From NCBI RefSeq assembly GCF_017874215.1, contig NZ_JAGGLB010000021.1:62001-126000 (forward strand): a stretch of 64,000 nt of DNA, given 5' to 3'. Each line of letters opens with the position of its first letter. Within the stretch, counting starts at the first letter, position 1. The notes beneath the pieces are model-generated. The model did no database searches, was not told the origin of the DNA, and saw only the letters and a program-made list of their open reading frames with translations. Positions 34,517 through 41,712 of the stretch are shown here, one piece after another. A program made the position numbers and the translations under genes. The stretch comes from Paenibacillus eucommiae (GTDB taxonomy: Bacteria; Bacillota; Bacilli; Paenibacillales; NBRC-103111).

Positions 34517-36139
34517 ATGGTTCGTGGATTTAGTAGGTCTAAGAGAGCGTTTAGTTTACTGTTGGTCGTTATTTTGATGGTGGTAATAGCCTTATCTGCA
34601 TGCAGCAGTTCTAACTCAGGTACAGATGCAGGTTCAGGAAAAACTACAGATGCAGGGGGAAATACGAGCTCAGCTTCGGGTGAAAAGGGTAAGGAAGGCG
34701 ATGGCAGCCCGGTTGAATTAACGATGTTTGTAGATTTTCCCTGGTTAGCTGTGGATCAATTCGAAGGGCCCATTCCAGAAGAAATTACGAAAAAAACGGG
34801 AGTGAAGCTGAAGATTATTAAAGCGAGTACGGCCGAGCAGTTGCAGGTGCTGATTGGCTCCGGTGACCTTCCTGATATTATTTACAGCGACAGGTTGCCT
34901 GACCGCTTGGCGACTCCGGAGGTTTCGTATGCCTGGGATGAATTGATTGCCCAATATGCGCCAGATTTTAAAATTGATGCGATTGAAATTGCTAATAATA
35001 CGGTTGCAGACGGTCACTTCTATACGATCAGAAATAATTTTGCTACGGAAGAGCAGTGGAAAAACAATAAATATGCTATGCCCGGCGGGGGCATCCGTTC
35101 CATCAGTGTGCGGGAAGATATATTGGAGAAATTGGGCAATCCGCCAATCGATACGCTGGATGACTTTGAGCAGGTTCTTGGCATGGTAAAAAAACAATTT
35201 CCAGACATGATTCCGCATCTGCTGTCCGAAGGGGGGACCAGTCATCTGGCCTTAGCGCAGGAATTTGGACTCGATGCTGGTTCCAATATTTATGAACGGG
35301 ACGGGAAAGTCGAATATTTTCTTTCTCATCCAGCGCTATTGGATACGTTGAAATATATGAACAAGCTGCTTAGATCTGGTTATATTGACCCTGAGAATTT
35401 CGCTTACAGCTCGAATAAGGTCATTGAGATGCAGAAAAATCCGAAGGTGTTTTCGTTTGGCAGGTCCACTCTCGATCCCTATATGATCAATGAGCAGATG
35501 AAAAAGTCCGGACAGGAAATGAAATACAAAACGCTGCACGCCTTATCCGACAAAGCGGTTGTGATGGATGGGGGCATTGGCTGGGCAGGCACCTATATTA
35601 CAAAAAAGAATAAAAATCCGGAGAAATCGATCCAATTCCTGCAATTTATGAAAAGTGAGGAAGGACAGCGGTTATCGACGTGGGGAATTGAAGGAACGCA
35701 CTGGACATTGGCTCCAGAAGGTTACCCGATTCTAAACAAAGAATACGCTGAGGAGCACAAGGATACCGAGAACTGGATGCGCAAGTATGGGATTGGCTGG
35801 TTTCTAGGCATGTCTGCGATTACCGACGGATTAATCAATTATGATCCAGGCAGACCCGAGCTTATGGAGCGTTTCCAGGAAATTAAAAAAATTACGAAAT
35901 ACAGACCTGATCTCTATTTAACCCTGCCCCCTGCAGATACAGAAGAAAGAACGATTTATAACAAGCTAAACGAGCTCTTCACCAATGAGAATCCGAAAAT
36001 CATCCTGTCCAGCTCAGAGGAGGAATTCACGAAAGCATTCAATGATCTGTTAAGCAGAGCGGAAAGCATCGGCATGAGCAAGCTGAATCAATGGCTGACG
36101 GAAAACTATAAAGAGATTGCCAAGAAGTATAAGAAATAA
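34517..36139 (+). CDS. Extracellular sugar-binding lipoprotein (LplA type), second importer
   Basis: Substrate-binding lipoprotein of 540 aa. Signal peptide with lipobox ALSAC, then a Ser/Gly/Asp-rich spacer, then the LplA-type binding domain from about residue 65 (PVELTMFVDFPW). AGGGAGG lies 7 bases before the ATG. Placed directly after two permeases, it completes the importer whose expression is presumably controlled by the adjacent YesM/YesN pair. Confidence 0.92.
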   Translation: MVRGFSRSKRAFSLLLVVILMVVIALSACSSSNSGTDAGSGKTTDAGGNTSSASGEKGKEGDGSPVELTMFVDFPWLAVDQFEGPIPEEITKKTGVKLKIIKASTAEQLQVLIGSGDLPDIIYSDRLPDRLATPEVSYAWDELIAQYAPDFKIDAIEIANNTVADGHFYTIRNNFATEEQWKNNKYAMPGGGIRSISVREDILEKLGNPPIDTLDDFEQVLGMVKKQFPDMIPHLLSEGGTSHLALAQEFGLDAGSNIYERDGKVEYFLSHPALLDTLKYMNKLLRSGYIDPENFAYSSNKVIEMQKNPKVFSFGRSTLDPYMINEQMKKSGQEMKYKTLHALSDKAVVMDGGIGWAGTYITKKNKNPEKSIQFLQFMKSEEGQRLSTWGIEGTHWTLAPEGYPILNKEYAEEHKDTENWMRKYGIGWFLGMSAITDGLINYDPGRPELMERFQEIKKITKYRPDLYLTLPPADTEERTIYNKLNELFTNENPKIILSSSEEEFTKAFNDLLSRAESIGMSKLNQWLTENYKEIAKKYKK

Positions 36140-36207
36140 AAAAGGCTATTTATAAGCTAATTATTAAGACAATGCTTATTTTTTAAGCCTGCATGTTTAG
36201 CAATATT

Positions 36208-36255
36208 AGGGACTTTACGAGCTTTTTATCGTTTAAAAAGTGAAGTGGAGTCCCT
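36208..36255 (+). terminator. Stem-loop between lipoprotein and dehydrogenase genes
   Basis: AGGGACT (36208-36214) pairs with AGTCCCT (36249-36255), with an inner CTTTTT / AAAAAG stem. There is no T-run after it, so it may be an attenuator or RNA-stability hairpin rather than a terminator. Confidence 0.4.
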
Positions 36256-36266
36256 ACAATGGGGAC

Positions 36267-36292
36267 ATGACCATTTGACATGAACATTTGAA
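36267..36292. repeat. 13-bp direct repeat before the dehydrogenase gene
   Basis: ATGACCATTTGAC and ATGAACATTTGAA are adjacent near-identical units about 25 bases before the start codon. This spacing suits a dimer-binding operator. Confidence 0.45.
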
Positions 36293-36317
36293 AAGTGTGA
36301 TAGGGAGAGATTCGAGC

Positions 36318-37475
36318 ATGATTAGAGTAGCAACGATTGGCTACGGGTTCCGGATCAAGGGACTGCTGAAGCTGATGCAGGAGCAGGATCCTGAGTGCAG
36401 GCTTGTAGCCATTACAGATGTGAGGAATGATCAGATCAAGCAAGAGCTGCTGGCGGAAGGAACCGACATCACGGCGATTTCATTTTATGATAACGTCGAT
36501 GAGATGCTGGCAGGTGGAACCTATGACGGGATTTTTGTCGGGACGCGCTGTTCCCTCCATACTCCCTTTGCGCTTAAGGTTTTGCCTACAGGCATACCGT
36601 TATTTTTGGAAAAGCCAGTTTCAACAACGATGGAGGATTTGAACCGCCTGCATGATGCCTATGTACAGTCCCAAGGGAAGGTTGTCGTCTCTTTTCCGTT
36701 AAGAGTTACGCTTCATACGAAGCTGGTCAAGGAGATTATAGATTCCGGAAAAATCGGAACGATCGAGCATGTTCAAGCGATTAATAATGTATCCTACGGC
36801 AGCGTATATTTCCATCATTGGTATCGCGACGAATCGGAAACGCATGGACTTTTTTTGCAAAAGGCAACGCATGATTTCGACTATATCAACCATATTGTGG
36901 GCGTCAAGCCAGTGCGGGTCTGTGCGATGACTTCGAAGCAGGTTTTCAAAGGCAACAAACCGGCTGGTCTCAAATGTAAAGACTGCGATGAGCAGGAGAC
37001 ATGCCCGGAAAGTCCGCAAAATCTGCGCCGGTACGCGGTGGAAGAGCCGCATGGCGAATACTGCAGCTTTGCTGTAGATACCGGAAATGAAGATTCCGGA
37101 AGTGCGATCGTGGAATACGAAACAGGTATGCATTTGAGCTATTCCCAGAACTTTTTTATCCGTAAAAAAGCATCCTCGCGAGGAGCCCGATTTATGGGCT
37201 ATAAAGGAACCGTGGAATTTGATTGGGCAGTAGGCGATGTGAAGGTATTTATGCACCATACTCCGAGAGTGGAGACGTATCAGTTCGACCCGTCGGCAAC
37301 GGCTTATGGACACGCAGGCGGCGACTCGACTTTGATCGAGAATTTCATAGACATTATGAAAGGAAAGGACGTTCCCTCGGTAGCCCCTATGGAGGCGGGT
37401 ATTCTCAGTGTGCTGACTTGTCTGAAAGCTAGAGAATCAGCGAAGACAGGAACTTTTCAGCAGATAAGCTTGTAG
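36318..37475 (+). CDS. Gfo/Idh/MocA-family NAD(P)-dependent sugar dehydrogenase
   Basis: Cytosolic oxidoreductase of 385 aa acting on a sugar or inositol-like substrate. The N-terminal Rossmann fold shows VATIGYGFRIKG (about 4-15), and the catalytic EKPVST lies near residue 99; the C-terminal half is the family's beta-sheet substrate domain. An inserted Cys-rich stretch (C-K-D-C and E-T-C, then C before SFAV; about 221-252) suggests a bound zinc, as in some family members. GGGAGAG precedes ATG 36318; the upstream ATG at 36288 has no site. It is followed 49 bp later by a protein of unknown function, and both probably process the imported sugar. Confidence 0.9.
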   Translation: MIRVATIGYGFRIKGLLKLMQEQDPECRLVAITDVRNDQIKQELLAEGTDITAISFYDNVDEMLAGGTYDGIFVGTRCSLHTPFALKVLPTGIPLFLEKPVSTTMEDLNRLHDAYVQSQGKVVVSFPLRVTLHTKLVKEIIDSGKIGTIEHVQAINNVSYGSVYFHHWYRDESETHGLFLQKATHDFDYINHIVGVKPVRVCAMTSKQVFKGNKPAGLKCKDCDEQETCPESPQNLRRYAVEEPHGEYCSFAVDTGNEDSGSAIVEYETGMHLSYSQNFFIRKKASSRGARFMGYKGTVEFDWAVGDVKVFMHHTPRVETYQFDPSATAYGHAGGDSTLIENFIDIMKGKDVPSVAPMEAGILSVLTCLKARESAKTGTFQQISL

Positions 37476-37524
37476 AAATAAACACAGAGAGAGGCTGTTT
37501 GAAAAATCGAAAAGGGTGGTAAGC

Positions 37525-39081
37525 ATGAAAATTCATTATTCTCTTGATTCGGCTGTTGCACTGGATCCGGCAAAGCAGCCGATTTTACAAGCTATGCAGT
37601 CTGCTGGAGTCGGACAAATTTGGCTGCATGGCTATTTTTTCGGGCATATGGCTTCTCCTGTTTCTGATATGGTGAAAGCGAGAGAGCTTCTGCAAACGTA
37701 CGGCTTCGATGTGGGCGTCATCAATGTGCCTATCGGGCATCCTGGCAATTCGGCTAATCCCGATGATCCGGATATGGACTTTTCCCTGCCGTCCCATTGG
37801 AGATATAGGGTTGACCGGCACGGAAACTTTGTGTATTTCTGTGCGGATATGGAAAGCGGGATGCTTCGCGATTCGGTTCAAGCGATGGAAGAGCTGCGGG
37901 ATGCTGGCTTTACACAGGTATTGATGGATGATGATCTCCGCCAGGGGAATTGGGGGCCTGAGATTGAGGGCTGCTACTGTGAGGCGTGTATACTTGAATT
38001 TAATGAAACCCGAAGCCGGGCTGAGAGCAGGGAAAGCCTGAAAGATCTGGTCGAGTCTGGTACAGTGACGGATGTTTTGAAGGAATGGGTGGCCTTCTAC
38101 TGCAGCAAGGTAACGGAATATTTGGCTGCGATGGCGATTCCCGGCATCGAAGTAGGCACGATGATTATGCCGGATGGAGATGAGCGGCACGGGCTTGACG
38201 TTGCGGCGATCAGGGAGGCTGTGCCAGACTGTTTGTTCCGGGTAGGTGAATACCAATACAATGATGAAACCTTCGGTTCACCGCTAGGTAAGGCTCTGGA
38301 GTATATTAGCGCGCTAAAGCATTTGAATTGGATTGACCGGAAACGGGCATACAGTGAAACTACCGTGTTTCCGAACCGGGCATTAAGCGCGGACAATCTG
38401 GTACTTAAGGGCAAAATGGCGATTGCGCTTGGCATTCCCAACATAATGCTAATGAGCGGCACATGTGTCATTGAAGAGGATTACTGGAAGGTGTGGCAGG
38501 ATTCCCTTGCGGATATGGAGGAAATTGACCGCCAGTGCTATCCTTACGAGCGTGCCTATCCCGTACATCTGTTGTATGGAACGCATGGTGTCTATCAGGA
38601 GCCTATGCATCCTTCGCCGCTTCCCGTGTTAGCGGGCTTGCCTGTTAAGCCAGTACGAGCTCACGAGGGGGACAGGACGGGGGAGGTGCTCTGTGTATTC
38701 GGCGATTATCTTCTGGGTGAGGAGTGGGAGCAGCTGCTTCCCAGCTACAAGCAAGTGATTTTTGATCAGGCTGCAGCCCGCAAGAATCCGGACAAAGTCG
38801 CTCATCCTAGTTATCCACAAGTACTGGTATGGGAACATGTAGCGGGAACAGCCTCGTCCGAGGATGAAGTGTCCATGCTGCGTCAAATCATCGCGCGAAG
38901 CGTTTGGGATTTCCCTTGGACAACAGACGGGGGGCAGGTTGGTTTGATTTGGTTAAAAGAGAATAAAAGTATAATATTAACAAATTTGGAAAATGAAGAG
39001 GTGGAATGTCGAATCACTTATAATGGAAGGGTACGTGACGTTGTGATGACGCCGCTTTCCTTTCAGGTTTTGCAGTGGTAG
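37525..39081 (+). CDS. Unrecognised cytosolic protein, possible TIM-barrel glycoside hydrolase
   Basis: I do not recognise the family with certainty. The 518-aa protein has no signal peptide. Its first 260 residues alternate hydrophobic strands with helices as in a TIM barrel: GQIWLHGYFFGH, YGFDVGVINVPIG, FTQVLMDDDLR and a GCYCEACILEF motif (about 149-159). A C-x-C-x2-C motif of this style appears in GH42-like and other hypothetical glycosidases after the D-rich strand. The acidic DDD near residue 135 and E near 144 are candidate catalytic residues. The C-terminal 60 residues look like a small beta domain. GGGTGG precedes ATG 37525. Following a sugar dehydrogenase and an importer, a role in intracellular oligosaccharide breakdown is a fair inference only. 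Confidence 0.6.
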   Translation: MKIHYSLDSAVALDPAKQPILQAMQSAGVGQIWLHGYFFGHMASPVSDMVKARELLQTYGFDVGVINVPIGHPGNSANPDDPDMDFSLPSHWRYRVDRHGNFVYFCADMESGMLRDSVQAMEELRDAGFTQVLMDDDLRQGNWGPEIEGCYCEACILEFNETRSRAESRESLKDLVESGTVTDVLKEWVAFYCSKVTEYLAAMAIPGIEVGTMIMPDGDERHGLDVAAIREAVPDCLFRVGEYQYNDETFGSPLGKALEYISALKHLNWIDRKRAYSETTVFPNRALSADNLVLKGKMAIALGIPNIMLMSGTCVIEEDYWKVWQDSLADMEEIDRQCYPYERAYPVHLLYGTHGVYQEPMHPSPLPVLAGLPVKPVRAHEGDRTGEVLCVFGDYLLGEEWEQLLPSYKQVIFDQAAARKNPDKVAHPSYPQVLVWEHVAGTASSEDEVSMLRQIIARSVWDFPWTTDGGQVGLIWLKENKSIILTNLENEEVECRITYNGRVRDVVMTPLSFQVLQW

Positions 39082-39169
39082 ATGAGCTGTGGTGATATAA
39101 TCCCCGCCACAGAGCGATCTGGTTAAGGGGAAGATGAAGATGGGAAGCTGGATCGTATTCATTTAAAAG

Positions 39170-39203
39170 GCAGCAGCGAGATTCAATCTCGCTGCTGCTT
39201 TTT
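39170..39203 (+). terminator. Strong terminator after the 37525 gene
   Basis: GCAGCAGCGAGAT pairs perfectly with ATCTCGCTGCTGC around a three-base loop and is followed by five T. It ends the kinase-to-unknown-protein operon. Confidence 0.92.
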
Positions 39204-39267
39204 CTGCTTTGTTCTACTTCAAACTTAGACCACGCAATCTTTTTAAACCAGACGGGGTTTGTAAGCA

Positions 39268-39782
39268 GATGATGTCACTTAACGATGTTTTTGATCGTTA
39301 AAGCAAGTGTTTCTTGGTCAATCGTCACTTTAATGATGATTTTCATCGCTAAAAGAGGGCGGATGGGCACTCGGGGTAGTAAAAAGTGATTTTAACGATA
39401 TTTTTCATCGTTAAAGCAAGGATGTGGAGAGGACCTGATGATTTAACGATAAAAAACATCGTTAAATCATCAGGTCCTCCTCGGCTGCGCGCGCTCATCT
39501 TCCCCAGCTCCTTAGACTGCTAGGAAATTTCCTCCAATCCAGAGAAAAACCCTTGCTGGCAGTCCATTTGAGCTTGGTGTTCATGCGATTGTAGCTAAAG
39601 AGAGGGGATGGCTGTGGGAGGAAGAGCGTTAGCGTCCGCCTTTAAAGATTTGTTCCTACCTCCTCATGTATACCATTCAAGGGAACAAATCTTTAACAGC
39701 GGCTGGAGCCCACAGCCATTCCCTCCCTAGCACTAGCCGTCCCGAACATGCCCCTCAAAGGAAACGGCAAGGTGACTTTCTT
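39268..39782 (+). repeat. Composite intergenic element, copy D (between convergent genes)
   Basis: All four small hairpins are present (about 39275-39477); the fourth is a perfect 20-bp inverted repeat (39431-39450 and 39458-39477). The GTCCATTTGAGCTTGGTGTT module and the large hairpin follow (outer arms 39603-39618 and 39709-39724). The 3' end GGAAACGGCAAGGTGAC is decayed. The element lies between a + strand operon end and the 3' end of the - strand binding-protein gene, so it does not serve a downstream gene here. Confidence 0.85.
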
Positions 39783-39788
39783 AAATTG

Positions 39789-41360
39789 CTATCGCGCAGT
39801 TCCTCTTATTTTGTGAATTTGGTCCTCGAAGTTTCTTAGAATTTGGGCACCAAAATACTTGGTCATGATTTCTTCACGATATTGCGGCCAGTTGCGTCCT
39901 GATTTATCGGAAAACAGCATCTTTACCTGAAACTCATTCTGCTTATCGCGAAAAGCGCCCACATCGATTCCAAGGGGAGGTGTCAGGGCAGTGCCCAGCT
40001 TTTCCTTGACCGGAAGCTGTGCGAGAAATAGTTTGATTTCCTTATCGCGCTCCGTTAATTCTGGGTTAATGACCTGCAAACCAAGCACATTAGGTGCTTC
40101 CGGGGTAAAGAAATCCCATATTTTCAGAAAATCCAAGCTTGGCTGTTGAGCTGCTTTGTCGATAGGCTGCAGGGTGATTGTATTGCCGCTTCGGGTATAA
40201 TGTGTGCCCTCAAGGCCATAATGTGTGAGCAGAAACCCTTCAGGTCCTGCAAGCCAATCGAGAATTTCAACGATTTTTGTTACCTTCTCGGGATTCAGAT
40301 CTACCGTCATTCTTGAAAAGACAAACGGGTAGCCAGGGTCAATGCCAGCTCGCAAAGGCTCGCTGCCAAATGGATTGAATGGCACCCAATTGGCATTCGG
40401 ATTTAGCGCCCGGCTGCGGGATTGGATGCTCCTGGGATTTGCGTCAAGCGCAAAATCCTGTGTATCTCCAAGTACGATACCGGCATTTCCCTGGACAGCT
40501 TTATCTATGTGTTCTGTTTCCTGATTGAGAAACCAGTCCGGATCAATTAATCCCTCGTTAACCACCTTGAGAATATCATCGACTACTTGTCCGATCTGCG
40601 GATCTGTCTCCATATCGATCAGCTTGTTATTTTTCATATAAGCTGGATAAATCAGCCCGTTCTTGACGTATTCCGGCCAGTCGGTAGACAGGCTGGAGCT
40701 GTTTCCTGATGTAGTAAATCCAAAGGTGTTATTCAGTCCATCATTGTCAGGATCATCGAAGGTAAAGGCGCGCAGAACCTTCACATATTCATCGTAAGTT
40801 CGGGGAATATTCAACTGCAGCTTCTCGAGCCAGTCTGCGCGGATATAATAGCTTCTGAACGAATTCTTGTCATAAGGAATTGGAGCGCGATAGAAACGGT
40901 TATGAATTTGAAAATCTTTTAACTCCTGCTCTGTCACCCAAAACTGAAAATAATTAGGCATGGAGACGGGAGAGACATAAGCCGTCATATCGGCTAACAA
41001 TTCATCAAGTGCGTATTTGGAGCCGCCATCGGTATTCATCTCCAGCCACATATCCGGTGGATTGTTGGCATATAGCAAAGCGGCAAGCCGCGAATTATAG
41101 TCATTTCCCTGCAGCATGTACTCGATTTTAAGATTGACGTTGAACTTTTCTTCGATCATTTGGAGCACGAAGTCTTGTCCAGCAGGAGGCAAGTGGATGC
41201 CTTCAGGTGAGTTTATGAAAAAACGAAGCTCCATCCGGTCAGCAGCCTTAACGTTATGAGGTTTCGGATTTACTATATCTCCAAGCCATAATATCCATGT
41301 AGTGGATAGCGCTGCAATGATAAAGAGAGCTAGCACAATGCTGAAATGACTTCTTTTCAT
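39789..41360 (-). CDS. Orphan LplA-type extracellular binding protein without lipobox
   Basis: The only - strand gene. The 523-aa product has an LplA-type solute-binding fold (MELRFFINSPEG onwards, DMWLEMNTDGG about residue 95). Its N-terminal hydrophobic segment (SIVLALFIIAALSTTWILWLG) has no Cys, so it cannot be lipidated; it is either membrane-anchored by an uncleaved helix or released. GGAGG lies just upstream of the start on this strand. It has no permease partner beside it and is divergent from an AraC regulator, so it might act as a ligand presenter for that membrane receptor rather than as a transport subunit. A long phased repeat array occupies its leader. Confidence 0.85.
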   Translation of the reverse strand: MKRSHFSIVLALFIIAALSTTWILWLGDIVNPKPHNVKAADRMELRFFINSPEGIHLPPAGQDFVLQMIEEKFNVNLKIEYMLQGNDYNSRLAALLYANNPPDMWLEMNTDGGSKYALDELLADMTAYVSPVSMPNYFQFWVTEQELKDFQIHNRFYRAPIPYDKNSFRSYYIRADWLEKLQLNIPRTYDEYVKVLRAFTFDDPDNDGLNNTFGFTTSGNSSSLSTDWPEYVKNGLIYPAYMKNNKLIDMETDPQIGQVVDDILKVVNEGLIDPDWFLNQETEHIDKAVQGNAGIVLGDTQDFALDANPRSIQSRSRALNPNANWVPFNPFGSEPLRAGIDPGYPFVFSRMTVDLNPEKVTKIVEILDWLAGPEGFLLTHYGLEGTHYTRSGNTITLQPIDKAAQQPSLDFLKIWDFFTPEAPNVLGLQVINPELTERDKEIKLFLAQLPVKEKLGTALTPPLGIDVGAFRDKQNEFQVKMLFSDKSGRNWPQYREEIMTKYFGAQILRNFEDQIHKIRGTAR

Positions 41361-41378
41361 AGGTGACCTCCATAATGA

Positions 41379-41514
41379 TGCGTAAAAAGTGCGTTGAACA
41401 TACGTTGAACATAGTTTGAGTATTCGATGAGCATACGATGAAATTGCGTTGAAAGCGTGTGAAAAAATACGTAAAAAAAGCGCATGAAAAATGCGAAAAA
41501 TAATCGGTTGAAAA
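41379..41514 (-). repeat. 11-bp phased degenerate repeat array in leader
   Basis: On the - strand the leader can be cut into about twelve units of 10-13 bp, mostly 11, with consensus TNTTCAACGYA (for example TGTTCAACGTA, TGTTCAACGCA, TTTCATCGTA, TGCTCATCGAA). The array ends a few bases before the ribosome binding site of the orphan binding-protein gene. The helical period and A/T phasing suggest either bent DNA, a multi-site operator or slippage growth. Confidence 0.7.
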
Positions 41515-41712
41515 TCCGCACAATATCAGTTTGTCTTTATTATATGCTAATATGTTTATAGCCTAAAATCAACCAGGAGCATTTTTAACTATCAAAATGA
41601 GTGTTTAGCCCCCTTCGGGAGCTGACGGATCACATATTTACAAAATGATCGCTTCACTCGATAATAGAATTATATCATAACGTGGACTTTAGGTATGCGC
41701 AAGGAGGATATT

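Noticed and set aside
14963..36180. AGACAATGCTTAT found in two intergenic regions (about 14963 and 36168)
   Set aside because: A 13-base match is expected several times by chance in 64 kb and the flanks do not align, so it is not reported as a shared operator.
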